64,000 nucleotides of DNA from an uncultured Rhodospirillaceae bacterium (GTDB taxonomy: Bacteria > Pseudomonadota > Alphaproteobacteria > Azospirillales > Azospirillaceae): the NCBI GenBank assembly GCA_937927415.1, contig CALBDS010000050.1, forward strand, positions 1 through 64,000, in the 5' to 3' direction. Under the pieces are notes generated by a model. That model had not been told where the DNA came from and searched no databases. It worked only from the letters and a program-made list of their open reading frames with translations. Position 1 is the stretch's first letter. The number at the start of each line of letters is the position of its first letter. A program made the translations under genes and the position numbers. Below are positions 34,584 to 43,547 of this stretch, piece after piece.

Positions 34584-36206
34584 ATGAGACGCACCGTGAC
34601 CCTTGGCACCCTTCTGCGCCGCGTGCGCCGTGCGGCCCTACGGCACTGGCTGGGATGCCTGTGTCTGGGGCTTGCCGCCGGCCTTGCCCCCGGCTCCGCC
34701 GGGGCCGTGGAGAATGTCACCCTGCTGTATGTCCACAGCACCACCGAAATCGACGGGGTGCCGGGGCAGGGCGGCGGGCTGGCCCGGCTGGCGGCCGTGG
34801 TCCGGCAGGAGCGGGACCGGCCGGGGCACACCGTGTTCCTGCTCCATGGCGGGCAGACGCTGGCGCCCAGCGTGCTGTCGTTCTACGACCGCGGCGCCCA
34901 CATGATCGATCTGCTGAACGACATCGAACCCGATGTGATGGCGGCGCTCAACCGCGATTTCCATCATGGGGAGGATGCGCTGATGGCCCGCGCGTTCGAG
35001 GCGGGCTTCCCCATCGTCAGCTCCACCGCCGTGGACAACGCCACCGGCCGCCCGCTGGAAGGGCTGGCCGACTCCGTGATGCTGAAGGCGGGCAGCGTGC
35101 GGGTGGGGGTGGTGGCGCTGACCCCGGTGCGCAACGGCGCCATCTATCCCGACGCCCGCGCCCGTTTCCTGCCGGCGGACCGGGCGCTGGTGGAAAAGGC
35201 GGCGGCCCTGCGCGCCGACGGCGCCGATCTGGTGGTGGCGCTGACCACCGTCAGCGACGACACCCACACCGCCACCATCGACACCCAGGCCGCCGACATC
35301 GTGCTGTACGAGGATCGCAACCATCCCTTCGCCATGGGGCGGAAGGGGCGGACCCTGTTCATGACCACGGCCCCCCAGGCCATCCAGGTCCTGGCCATCG
35401 ATCTGGTCATGGAACAGACCGACGGCGGCGGGCCGGTGACCTGGACCGCCGAACCACGGGTGATCGACACCGCCGGCATCACCCCCGCCCCCGCCATGGC
35501 GGTGCGGGCGGAGGCGTACCGTGCCCGGCTGGGTGCCCAGCTCGGGCTGCGGGTGGCGCGGCTGGAGGAACCGATGACCACCCGCCGCGAACGGGTGCGG
35601 CAAGAGGAAAACGCCTTCGCCAACACCGTCACCGACGCCATGCGCGCGGCCCTTGACGCCGATGTGGCGCTCATCAACGGCGGCGGCATCCGCGGCGACC
35701 GGGATTACGCGGCGGGAACCGAACTGACCCGCCGCGACCTGCACGCCGAACTGCCCTATCCCGACCCGGTGGTGCTGATCGACATCACCGGGCAGGCGCT
35801 GCGCGCTGCGCTGGAACATGGGCTGGGCATGGTGGAACAGGGGCAGGGCCGCTTTCCCCACCTGTCGGGCGTGCGGGTCCGTGCCGATCTGGGCCGACCG
35901 CCGGGCGCGCGGGTGCTGGAGGTGACGGTCAAGGGACGGCCGCTGGACCCCGCCGCCCATTACCGGCTGGCCACCATCGGTTTCCTGGCCGGGGGTGGGG
36001 ACGGTTACGCCATGCTGGCGCGGGCGCCGCGGATCACCGACGACCGCGATGCGGAGTTCCTGTCCACCCTGGTCATCACCGCCGCCGGGCGCACGGGCAC
36101 CCTGTCGCCCCGCCGTGACGGGCGGATGATCCTGACCGGGACTGCGGCCCCGTCTGCCGCCCCGTCTCCCACCGCGCCCGTTCCGGCCGCCCAGGGGGTG
36201 AAGTGA
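34584..36206 (+). CDS. Exported 5'-nucleotidase-like protein lacking metal ligands
   Basis: A 540-aa protein with a signal peptide (about 1-41, ending AGA). Residues 43-300 have the outline of the UshA metallophosphatase domain, but each metal site is changed: HSTTE (51-55) where DxH is expected, GGQ (89-91) for GGD, NRDF (123-126) for NHEF, TTVSDD (221-226) for the first His site and YEDRN (242-246) for GGH. The C-terminal 5'-nucleotidase domain (about 345-515) is well kept: NTVTDAMR, NGGGIRGD, F424 and Y475 in GGGDGY. It probably binds, but does not hydrolyse, nucleotides. Its stop overlaps the sensor kinase start. Confidence 0.75.
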   Translation: MRRTVTLGTLLRRVRRAALRHWLGCLCLGLAAGLAPGSAGAVENVTLLYVHSTTEIDGVPGQGGGLARLAAVVRQERDRPGHTVFLLHGGQTLAPSVLSFYDRGAHMIDLLNDIEPDVMAALNRDFHHGEDALMARAFEAGFPIVSSTAVDNATGRPLEGLADSVMLKAGSVRVGVVALTPVRNGAIYPDARARFLPADRALVEKAAALRADGADLVVALTTVSDDTHTATIDTQAADIVLYEDRNHPFAMGRKGRTLFMTTAPQAIQVLAIDLVMEQTDGGGPVTWTAEPRVIDTAGITPAPAMAVRAEAYRARLGAQLGLRVARLEEPMTTRRERVRQEENAFANTVTDAMRAALDADVALINGGGIRGDRDYAAGTELTRRDLHAELPYPDPVVLIDITGQALRAALEHGLGMVEQGQGRFPHLSGVRVRADLGRPPGARVLEVTVKGRPLDPAAHYRLATIGFLAGGGDGYAMLARAPRITDDRDAEFLSTLVITAAGRTGTLSPRRDGRMILTGTAAPSAAPSPTAPVPAAQGVK

Positions 36207-39115
36207 GCGTTTCGTCTTCCCCGGTGGGTTCGCCGTTGCCGGACGGTCCGGCGCCGCTCCGTCCCATGTCCCGCTGGCGTGTGGGCATCGCCGTGCGCAT
36301 CACCGCTGGGCTGACGGTGATGGGGCTGGTGGTGGCGGGGATGGGGGCGGTGTCGCTGACCGCCTTCCGTCAGTTCGACGGGGAGGTGAAGCACCTGTCC
36401 ACCGCCACGGTCCCCCATGTGGTGGCCGGCGCCAATCTGCTGAGCGAGATGCAGAAGCTGATCGCCCAGCTTCCCGCCCTGGCCGGGGCCGGCAATTCCC
36501 CCCAGCGCCGCGCGGCGATGGAGGCGGTGTCGCGCCAGATCGATTTCCTGTCCCGCCAGACGCGGGACATCCGCGCGCTGGTGGCGCATGGTGCGTCACC
36601 CCAGACGCTGCAGGTGATCGAACAGATCGACAGCACCCTGTCGGTGCTGTCGCAGACCGTGGGCGACCTCGACGCCGAGATGGGGCGCCACGCGGCGGCC
36701 GCCGACCGGCAGGCCCAGGCGATCGATGCCCTGAACCGTCTGTCCGACGCCATGGACCGGCTGATTGCCGGGGCCGCCGGCTCCGGCCCGGAAGGGGATG
36801 AGGCCCTGCGGGTCATCGGGCCGTGGGCGGTGCGGGTGGGGGCGCTGGTCACCCGCACGGCGGCGGCCATCCAGTTGGACCATCTGAACCGTCTGCGCGG
36901 CGAACAGCGGCTGGTGGCGGACGGGCTGCGCCGCCTGCCGGTCAGCGGCTCCACCCTGCCGGCCCCGGTGCGCCGCGCCATGGAAGGGTTGGAAGGGGAT
37001 CTGGCGTCGGTGCTGCTGGGCAGCGACGGGGTGTTCACCGCCGCCGCCGACCGGCTTCAGGCCCGCTATCGGGCGCAAGGGCTGCTCAGCCAGTCGCGGG
37101 TGCTGGTGGAAACCCTGGACCGCTCGGCCCACAGCCTGTTCGACGACATCCAGGCCCAGGCCAGCGGGCGCACCCGGTCGCTGGCGGTGATGATCGATCA
37201 GGAAAGCCGGCTGGTTCTGCTGCTGGCGGCGCTGTCGGTGATGGTGGCGGCGGCGGTCTATTTCCTGTTCCGGGCAACGCTGTCGTCGCGGCTGCTGGCG
37301 CTGAACCATGCGGTGGTGGGCCGCCTGTCGGCCCTGCGCGGTGCCGGGACGGACGGGGCCGGCACGGACGGAGCTGGGGCCGGCGGCGCCATCCCCGTGG
37401 ACGGCAACGACGAGATCACCGACATCGCCGCGTCGATCCGTTTCTTCATCGAGGAAATCGACCGGCGGCAGCAGGAACTGGCGGAAAAGGAGCGGCGGTT
37501 CCGCGATCTGGTGGAAGGGTCGATCCAGGGGATCATCATCCACCGCGATTTCCGCCCGCTTTATGCCAACGACGCCTATGCCGCCGTCACCGGCCTCAGC
37601 GTGGCGGAGGTGCTGGCCATGCCCAGCCTGCTGTCCCTGATCCCGCCGGACACCCAGGCCGAGGCCCTGGCCGTCTACCACCGCCTGATGGCGACGGGGG
37701 AGGTGCAGCCGCGCCGCCGTCTGCGCAACCTGCGCCCCGACGGCAGCGTCTATTGGATCGAGTTGTGGGACCGCCGCATCGACTGGATGGGCGAACCGGC
37801 GGTGCAGTCGGTGGTGGTGGACGTCACCCGGCAGGTGGAGGCCGAAGCCGGCTTGGCCCGCGCGTCGGAGGAGCTGTCCACCGCCGTGGCGGCTATGCCC
37901 AGCGGCCTGCTGATGCTGGACGCCGATTGGACGGTCCGGCTGGCCAACGACCGGCTGAGCGAGGTGGCGGGCTATCCCCCGGCCCTGCTGCGCCCCGGTT
38001 CCTCCTTCATCGCCCTGCTGCGGGAGGAGGAGGCGAACGGCCGCCTGCCGCCGGGGGAAACCGCCGACGGTATTTTCCACCGTGTTACCGCCGTCCTGCT
38101 GGCCGGCGCCCCTTTGGCCGTGGAGCGCACCCTGCCCGGCGGGCGCGCCATGCTGATCCAGGGCAAGGGGGCGGGCCATGGCGGTGCGGTGCTGACCTTC
38201 ACCGACATCACCGAACAGGAACGCATCCGCGACGAGCTTCAGCGGTCCCGCGACGCCGCCGAACGGGCGCTGTCGGACCTGCGCGATGCCCAGCGCAGCC
38301 TGATCCAGGCGGAAAAGATGGCGTCCCTCGGGCAATTGGTGGCCGGGGTGGCGCACGAGGTCAACACCCCCATCGGCATCACCGTCACCGGCGCCTCCCA
38401 GCTTCAGATCGAGGTGGAGGATATCCGCCGCCAGCACGTCTCCCGCACCATGAAGCGCAGCGATTTCGAACGGTTCCTGGGCATGGCGGACGAGCTGTCG
38501 GGGCTGATCCTGGCCAACAGCCAGCGCGCCGCCGACCTGATCCAGAGCTTCAAGATGGTGGCCATCGACCAGTCCAGCGAGGAGCGCCGCCGCTTCCCGC
38601 TGAAATCCTATGTGGAAGAGGCGTTGCGCAGCCTTGGCCCCAGCCTGCGCGCCGCTGCCTGCCGTGTCACGGTCGATTGCGACGAGGGGATCGAGATCGA
38701 CGGCTATCCCGGCGCCATTTCCCAGATCCTGACCAATCTGGTGATGAACGCCCTGGTGCATGGGTTCGATGCCGGGCCGGGGGGCACCATCGCCATCACC
38801 GTCCGCCGCCCCGCCGCGGGGCGGGTGGAACTGACCTTCGCCGACGACGGCCGCGGCATTCCGTCCGCGGTGCTGCCCAAGATCTTCGATCCCTTCTTCA
38901 CCACCCGCCGCGGCAACGGCGGCAGCGGGCTGGGGCTGCACATCGTCTACAACCTCGTCACCACCACCCTGCGCGGCACCATCCAGGCTGACAGCACGGT
39001 GGGGCAGGGCACCCGCTTCACCATCGCCTTTCCCCAGGTGATGCCGGCACCGGGCGATGAATCACGGCCCGGTCAGGGCGCTGCCCCGCCGGCAGGTGGT
39101 GCGGACGTCGGGTGA
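36203..39115 (+). CDS. TorS-like sensor histidine kinase with two PAS domains
   Basis: A 970-aa membrane kinase. TM1 (about 28-50); a long helical periplasmic region (about 55-330) like the TorS sensor bundle; TM2 (about 333-355, LVLLLAALSVMVAAAVYFLF); a HAMP-like linker interrupted by GTDGAGTDGAGAGG; two PAS domains (about 430-545 and 555-670); HisKA with phospho-His in GVAHEVNTPIG; and HATPase (DDGRGIP, GGSGLGLHIVYNL). The GTG start at 36203 overlaps the preceding stop as GTGA, so it is coupled to the 5'-nucleotidase-like protein, its likely periplasmic partner. Its end overlaps the convergent RNase T2 gene by 54 bases. Confidence 0.87.
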   Translation: MSVSSSPVGSPLPDGPAPLRPMSRWRVGIAVRITAGLTVMGLVVAGMGAVSLTAFRQFDGEVKHLSTATVPHVVAGANLLSEMQKLIAQLPALAGAGNSPQRRAAMEAVSRQIDFLSRQTRDIRALVAHGASPQTLQVIEQIDSTLSVLSQTVGDLDAEMGRHAAAADRQAQAIDALNRLSDAMDRLIAGAAGSGPEGDEALRVIGPWAVRVGALVTRTAAAIQLDHLNRLRGEQRLVADGLRRLPVSGSTLPAPVRRAMEGLEGDLASVLLGSDGVFTAAADRLQARYRAQGLLSQSRVLVETLDRSAHSLFDDIQAQASGRTRSLAVMIDQESRLVLLLAALSVMVAAAVYFLFRATLSSRLLALNHAVVGRLSALRGAGTDGAGTDGAGAGGAIPVDGNDEITDIAASIRFFIEEIDRRQQELAEKERRFRDLVEGSIQGIIIHRDFRPLYANDAYAAVTGLSVAEVLAMPSLLSLIPPDTQAEALAVYHRLMATGEVQPRRRLRNLRPDGSVYWIELWDRRIDWMGEPAVQSVVVDVTRQVEAEAGLARASEELSTAVAAMPSGLLMLDADWTVRLANDRLSEVAGYPPALLRPGSSFIALLREEEANGRLPPGETADGIFHRVTAVLLAGAPLAVERTLPGGRAMLIQGKGAGHGGAVLTFTDITEQERIRDELQRSRDAAERALSDLRDAQRSLIQAEKMASLGQLVAGVAHEVNTPIGITVTGASQLQIEVEDIRRQHVSRTMKRSDFERFLGMADELSGLILANSQRAADLIQSFKMVAIDQSSEERRRFPLKSYVEEALRSLGPSLRAAACRVTVDCDEGIEIDGYPGAISQILTNLVMNALVHGFDAGPGGTIAITVRRPAAGRVELTFADDGRGIPSAVLPKIFDPFFTTRRGNGGSGLGLHIVYNLVTTTLRGTIQADSTVGQGTRFTIAFPQVMPAPGDESRPGQGAAPPAGGADVG

Positions 39116-39724
39116 GCAGGGGCGGAAACCCAGGTCGGGATTGAGACAGATGCGCACCTCCGCCACCTGCGGGCCGTTGCACACCAGCGCCAGGGATGGC
39201 ACCGACAGGCCGGGGTTGGCGGCGATCAGCCGGTCGCGCAGCACCTCCGCCGGTACCGGGGCCGGGAGGGCCGGGGTGGCGATGTCCGGTGGCAGGGTGA
39301 TGCGCGCGCGTGCCGCCTCCACCTTGGCGAAATAGTCGGCGGGCGATTGGCCGGTGCAGGTGCCGTGCTTCAGCCATTCGTGCAGGATCAGCCCCTTGGA
39401 TGGCATCAGCGGCAGCATCCGGTCGATCACCGGCTGCGGCACCCGCCGTTCGGCAGAGCAGCGTTCGGGCCAGCCCCCCTTGGCGTGCTGCGGCCACAGC
39501 CCATGCACGACGAAGCCGAAGCGTGGGGTGGCCCGGCACTGTTCCGGCTGCCTGTCCGACGGGCGGCTGGCGCAGAAGGCGGGGGACCACGACAGGCTCA
39601 GAACGTAGTAATCGAATTTTCCCGGCTCCCCCACCGTCTGCGCCGCGGCCGATCCGCCCGACGCCGCCAGCCACAGGAAAAGGGCAGCCATGGCGCCCTT
39701 TCTTCCCCATCCCCTTGCCTTCAT
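39062..39724 (-). CDS. Ribonuclease T2 family protein
   Basis: A 220-aa secreted endoribonuclease. The signal peptide covers about 1-28 (ending SAAA). Both catalytic segments are intact: CAS I FVVHGLWPQ and CAS II HEWLKHGTC, and several cysteines could form disulfides (QCRATPRFG, ERCSAERR, LVCNGPQ). ATG 39724 is chosen; a GTG at 39733 is possible. The 3' end overlaps the sensor kinase gene on the other strand. Confidence 0.92.
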   Translation of the reverse strand: MKARGWGRKGAMAALFLWLAASGGSAAAQTVGEPGKFDYYVLSLSWSPAFCASRPSDRQPEQCRATPRFGFVVHGLWPQHAKGGWPERCSAERRVPQPVIDRMLPLMPSKGLILHEWLKHGTCTGQSPADYFAKVEAARARITLPPDIATPALPAPVPAEVLRDRLIAANPGLSVPSLALVCNGPQVAEVRICLNPDLGFRPCSPDVRTTCRRGSALTGP

Positions 39725-39824
39725 AATCGACACACCCCAGTTGCCGTTCTATGCCCGGCCCAGTCATAGCATGGACGGGGCATGAAGGGCGCCGTCACCG
39801 GCCCAGCCGACCATCAGGGGGATC

Positions 39825-40556
39825 ATGTTCACGCTCGACGCCATGCTTTTGCTGCGTGCCTATGCCTCCGGCATTTTCCCGATGGCCGAAAGTGCTGATT
39901 CCGCCGGGCTGTACTGGTTCGATCCGGAACGCCGGGGCATCATGCCGCTGGACGGTTTCCATGTGCCCCGCCGCCTGCGCCGCACGGTGCGCCAGGGCCG
40001 GTTCGAGGTGCGGTTCGACCATGATTTCCCCGCGGTGATGCGGGGATGCGCCGCCGTCACCGGCACCCGCACCAACACCTGGATCAACAACGACATCCTG
40101 CGGCTTTACACCGATCTGCACACCCGCGGTCACGCCCATTCGGTGGAATGCTGGTGCGACGGGCGGCTGGTGGGCGGGCTGTACGGGGTATCCCTGGGGG
40201 GGGCCTTTTTCGGCGAAAGCATGTTCAGCCGTGAAACCGACGCCAGCAAGGTGGCGCTGGTCCATCTGGTGGCCCGGCTGAAGGCCGGCGGCTTCACCCT
40301 GCTGGACGCCCAGTTCGTCACCGAGCACCTGAGCCAGTTCGGCGCGGTCGAAATTCCCCGCGCCGAATACCGCGCCCGTCTGGCCGCGGCCCAGCGCGTG
40401 CGCGCCGATTTTCACGGCATCGACCAGACCCAGGCGGTGGCCGCTCTGCTGGATCGCGGGCGGCCCGAGGACCAGGGAAAGCCGCCCGGGGATCCGGGAA
40501 AGCCGAAGGTTCAGGAGGGGTTTCCGCCCTCGCAGGTCAGGACCCACACGTCGTAA
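39825..40556 (+). CDS. aat: Leucyl/phenylalanyl-tRNA--protein transferase
   Basis: A 243-aa enzyme that adds Leu or Phe to N-terminal Arg or Lys of proteins, marking them for the ClpS/ClpAP N-degron pathway. Hallmarks: YASGIFPMAESAD, YWFDPERRGIMPLDGFHVPR, TWINNDI, GLYGVSLGGAFFGESMFS and DAQFVTEHL. The Gly/Pro/Lys-rich tail is not conserved. AGGGGGA precedes the ATG. The tail overlaps the convergent DUF2155 gene by 46 bases. Confidence 0.95.
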   Translation: MFTLDAMLLLRAYASGIFPMAESADSAGLYWFDPERRGIMPLDGFHVPRRLRRTVRQGRFEVRFDHDFPAVMRGCAAVTGTRTNTWINNDILRLYTDLHTRGHAHSVECWCDGRLVGGLYGVSLGGAFFGESMFSRETDASKVALVHLVARLKAGGFTLLDAQFVTEHLSQFGAVEIPRAEYRARLAAAQRVRADFHGIDQTQAVAALLDRGRPEDQGKPPGDPGKPKVQEGFPPSQVRTHTS

Positions 40557-40966
40557 ATGGCGTGTTCCATCGCCGACAGCGCCGGGCTGGAGGCGAACAT
40601 CCAGCCGCTGAACACCCGTTCCGGCGCCTCGCCCGGCTTGACGTCCTCGACCTCAAGGAAGGCGGCGGATTCCGGCACATCCACCGGCGACGACGAGCGG
40701 CAGGCGCGCAGGGTGATGCGCAGGCTGCCGAAACCCGCCGTCTCCCCCACCTTCAAGGAGAAGGTGGAGGTGCGGGCGGTCACCTTGTCCAGCCCCTGCA
40801 GCTTGGCCGCCGGGCGGTCGGTCATGGTCGGGGCCGCGGTGGTCTGGGCCGCCGCCCCATGGGGGGCCAGATGGGGGGCCAAAGCCAGCACCGCCGCCAA
40901 GGCCGCCATACCCGCGGCGATCCGGGCCGGCTTCCCACGCCGGAAAAGGGCAGAAACGCAAGTCAC
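40511..40966 (-). CDS. DUF2155 domain-containing exported protein
   Basis: A 151-aa protein with a signal peptide (about 1-41, ending AAAQ). The DUF2155 core is clear: LDKVTARTSTFSLKVGE, the RACRSS segment, and FSGWMFASSPALSAMEHAIYDVWVLTC. The family is alphaproteobacterial and often lies near aat or accBC, as here; function unknown. The start is a GTG at 40966. Confidence 0.85.
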   Translation of the reverse strand: MTCVSALFRRGKPARIAAGMAALAAVLALAPHLAPHGAAAQTTAAPTMTDRPAAKLQGLDKVTARTSTFSLKVGETAGFGSLRITLRACRSSSPVDVPESAAFLEVEDVKPGEAPERVFSGWMFASSPALSAMEHAIYDVWVLTCEGGNPS

Positions 40967-41089
40967 GGCACAGGGTTCCCATCGCTGACAGCAGGGGGCG
41001 GGCCCGCACCCGCGGGTCCGGTCCGGTTATAGCCCATGGCCGCCGCCGGCGAAAGCCGCCGCCCCGTGCCGTCCGGGGATGGCTGGCCG

Positions 41090-41350
41090 TCAATAGGCGC
41101 TGCCGCTGCCCTTGCTGCCGCTCTTGCTGGAACCCTTGTTGTCCTGTTCGATCTTCTGCGTCGCGGTGCCGGCGCCGGCCCCGGCGACACCGCCGACCAC
41201 CGCCCCGACCGGGCCGCCGACCACCGCCCCCGCGGCGACACCGCCCAGACCGCCGGACGCCGCCTTTTCTTCGGTGGTGTTGCCGCACGCCCCGGCCAGC
41301 AGACACAGGCCGACAACGGGCAGGATGCGGGTGAGACGGTGCGCAGACAT
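41090..41350 (-). CDS. Glycine-zipper lipoprotein
   Basis: An 86-aa small protein with a signal peptide ending in a lipobox-like AGAC (Cys about 22), then a glycine-zipper segment GGVAAGAVVGGPVGAVVGG that should insert as a hairpin in the outer membrane, and a Ser/Gly/Lys tail. Similar 17-kDa-antigen or SlyB-like zippers are common in envelope lipoproteins. GAGGG precedes ATG 41350. Function unknown. Confidence 0.7.
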   Translation of the reverse strand: MSAHRLTRILPVVGLCLLAGACGNTTEEKAASGGLGGVAAGAVVGGPVGAVVGGVAGAGAGTATQKIEQDNKGSSKSGSKGSGSAY

Positions 41351-41446
41351 GATGATATCCCTCGTTTTCTGTGGCTCAAAAAAGCATTGCACGATGAAAC
41401 GGGGGGCGGGGGCGGTTGGTTCCGGCCGGGATCGGTCGCCGGGCGG

Positions 41447-42214
41447 TCAGGAACGATGGGCGGCGAAGCGCAGGCGCACGTAATCGGCGGACCATCCGCC
41501 GTCCTCCCCGCGCAACGCCGGGGCTGCTGCCGCCTCCACCTCCGCCAGGAAGGCGTCATGGTCGGCGGCGGGCAGGCGGGCGGTGAAGGCCTGGGCAAAG
41601 GTCGCCAGCCAGCCGCGCAGGCCGGTGGGCAGCGGGGTCGGGCGGGGGAACAGCTCGATGGTGGTGACGGTGAAGCCGGCGCGCTCCAGCCGGGCGCGGT
41701 ACTCCGCCGGGGTGGGGAAATACCACGGCACCGCCGCCCGCCCGTCCAGCCCCCGCCGGTCCAGGGCGTCCACCAGTGCGGTCACCACCGCGGTGACGTT
41801 GCCGGCCCCGCCCATTTCGCCGACGAAGCGCCCGCCGGGTTTCAGCGCGCGGGCCACCCCGGCGATCACCGCGTCGGGATCGAGCATCCAGTGCAAAGCG
41901 GCGTTGGAAAACACCGCGTCGAACGCGTCGGTGAAGGGCAGGGCGTGGGCATCCACCACCTGCGCGTCCAGCCCGCGGGCTTGGGCGGCGGCGATCTGCT
42001 CCGGGCTGGCATCCACGCCGGTCACGCGGCAGCCGAGATCCCGCAGCCGTTCCATCAGCGTGCCCTCGCCGCACCCCAGATCGAGGATGGCTTCCCCCGG
42101 CTGCGGGGCCAGCAGGTCCAGCACCGGCAGGCCCAGGGCGGAGACGAAGCCGGCGTGGCGGCGGTAATCCTCCGGCTGCCAGGATTGCGGCGCGGTCGAT
42201 TGTGCATCGGTCAT
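41447..42214 (-). CDS. Class I SAM-dependent methyltransferase
   Basis: A 255-aa enzyme of the Tam/UbiE-like methyltransferase group. SAM-binding motif I is ILDLGCGEGTLMERL, followed by VTGVDASPEQI and the post-motif FDAVFSNAALHWM, which resembles trans-aconitate methyltransferase-like proteins. It starts 13 bases after the stop of the dehydratase gene and is likely co-transcribed with it. Substrate unknown. Confidence 0.85.
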   Translation of the reverse strand: MTDAQSTAPQSWQPEDYRRHAGFVSALGLPVLDLLAPQPGEAILDLGCGEGTLMERLRDLGCRVTGVDASPEQIAAAQARGLDAQVVDAHALPFTDAFDAVFSNAALHWMLDPDAVIAGVARALKPGGRFVGEMGGAGNVTAVVTALVDALDRRGLDGRAAVPWYFPTPAEYRARLERAGFTVTTIELFPRPTPLPTGLRGWLATFAQAFTARLPAADHDAFLAEVEAAAAPALRGEDGGWSADYVRLRFAAHRS

Positions 42215-42227
42215 CGGAACGGGTTCC

Positions 42228-43211
42228 TTATTGCAACAAACGGGTCAGGGCCTCGGTGTCCACATTGCGGCCCGAGACGATGGCGACGGTGGCGGGGCCG
42301 GGTGTGACCGCGCCGGTCAGCAGGGCGGCGACCGCAGCGGCCCCCGCCCCCTCGGCCACCAGCCCGGCGCGGGTGTGCAGGGTGGCCATGGCGGCGGCGA
42401 TGGCGGTTTCGTCAACGCCGATCACCTCGACGCCCAGGGATTCGATGGCGTCGGTGGGCAGGGCGCCCAGATGCTCCACCGCGATGCCGTCGGCCAGCGA
42501 TGCCCCGGCCGGCGACGGGCCGCCGACATAGCGGGCGTGGCGCACCCCCACCACCCGCACAACGGGGCGTCGCGCCTTCACCGCCGCCGCGACCCCGGCC
42601 AGCAGGCCGCCGCCGCCCACCGGCACCACCACCGTGTCCACCCCCGGCAGGTCGTCGATGATCTCCAGCCCCACCGTGCCCTGGCCGGCGATCACATCGG
42701 CGTCGTCATAGGGATGGACGAAGGTCAGCCCCCGTTCCGCCGCCAGCGCCACCGCCCGCCCCCGCGCCTCCGCCACCGTGGCGCCGGACAGCACCACCTC
42801 GGCGCCGAAACCGCGGGTGCGCTCGACCTTGCAGCGGGGAGCACCCGCCGGCATCACGATCACCGCCGGTACCCCCAGGCGCTGGGCGTGGCGAGCCAGC
42901 CCGGCGGCGTGGTTGCCCGCCGACATGGCCACCACCCCGGCCCGCCGCTGGTCCGGCGTCAGCCGCAACAGGCGGTTCAGGGCGCCCCGCTCCTTGAAGG
43001 CGCCGGTGACCTGAAAGGTTTCGGCTTTCAGCCACAGGCCGGGCAGCAGCGACGGCACCGGCAGCAGCGGCGTGCGGACCAGTTGCCCGCGCTGACGGGC
43101 GGCGGCGTCCTCGATCGCCTGCAGCGGCAGCCAGGAGGGCAGGGGAACGGCGGGCGCAACGGGGGCGGAAAGGGCGGCGGCACACGCCGCGCCGGTTCGG
43201 GCGGAGAGCAT
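42228..43211 (-). CDS. Threonine/serine dehydratase, PLP-dependent
   Basis: A 327-aa fold-type II PLP enzyme that deaminates Thr or Ser to the keto acid. The PLP lysine lies in TGAFKERGALNRL, and the phosphate-binding glycine loop is VPVGGGGLLAGVA. It lacks the C-terminal ACT regulatory domain of biosynthetic IlvA, so it is of the catabolic or short type. It has an extended N-terminus (about 25 residues) before LPLQAIEDA. A structured leader of about 330 bases lies upstream. Only a weak CAGG ribosome site precedes ATG 43211. Confidence 0.87.
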   Translation of the reverse strand: MLSARTGAACAAALSAPVAPAVPLPSWLPLQAIEDAAARQRGQLVRTPLLPVPSLLPGLWLKAETFQVTGAFKERGALNRLLRLTPDQRRAGVVAMSAGNHAAGLARHAQRLGVPAVIVMPAGAPRCKVERTRGFGAEVVLSGATVAEARGRAVALAAERGLTFVHPYDDADVIAGQGTVGLEIIDDLPGVDTVVVPVGGGGLLAGVAAAVKARRPVVRVVGVRHARYVGGPSPAGASLADGIAVEHLGALPTDAIESLGVEVIGVDETAIAAAMATLHTRAGLVAEGAGAAAVAALLTGAVTPGPATVAIVSGRNVDTEALTRLLQ

Positions 43212-43486
43212 GGAAAACCTGCGATGAACGGGGGAATGCGGGGAAAAAGACGCGAAACCCGGCCCGCCTCAGCGGACCGGGCGGCAAATTCGCCGCATTC
43301 GGAAACCGGGCGCACGCAGCACCCATGCCAGCGCAACGCCGGCCACCGTTTCACAGGGAGAGGAGGAGAGAAGAACAGACCGGGCCGGCAGATCAAACCC
43401 GGCGGGGGTCTCAAGACGATGATTGCGCGGCACCACGGGCCACACCCCTTATCCAGACACCAAGCGAAGGCTCACACCCCGGCGCG
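43212..43486 (-). other. Structured leader of the dehydratase gene
   Basis: On the minus strand this is the untranslated stretch between the 17-codon leader frame and the dehydratase. It contains a long-range pair (GGATAAG at 43454-43448 with CTTATCC at 43528-43522 inside the leader frame), a terminator-like hairpin and a second small hairpin (GGCGAATTTGCC near 43285). No protein gene is supported. Confidence 0.45.
43240..43281 (-). terminator. Candidate attenuator hairpin before the dehydratase
   Basis: On the minus strand CCCGGTCCGC and GCGGGCCGGG (43281-43258) form a 10-bp stem with loop TGAG, followed by TTTCGCGTCTTTTT. It sits upstream of the coding start, so it could terminate transcription conditionally. 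Confidence 0.45.
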
Positions 43487-43540
43487 TCAGCACGCCGGGC
43501 GGGTAATTCGCATTCGATGACGGATAAGGTTCGTTTCCAT
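43487..43540 (-). CDS. Candidate 17-codon leader peptide
   Basis: ATG at 43540 begins a 17-residue frame, METNLIRHRMRITRPAC, ending in TGA. A good promoter places the transcript start at about the ATG itself, so it would be a leaderless message, as known for alphaproteobacterial TrpL. The stop codon falls in the loop of a hairpin (CGCCGGG/CCCGGCG). The peptide has two Ile and two Thr but no run of one amino acid, so the sensed signal is unclear. Confidence 0.4.
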   Translation of the reverse strand: METNLIRHRMRITRPAC

Positions 43541-43547
43541 GGTGGCA

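Noticed and set aside
36596..38941. 781-codon open frame on the minus strand
   Set aside because: Antisense to the PAS, HisKA and HATPase domains of the sensor kinase; no family features.
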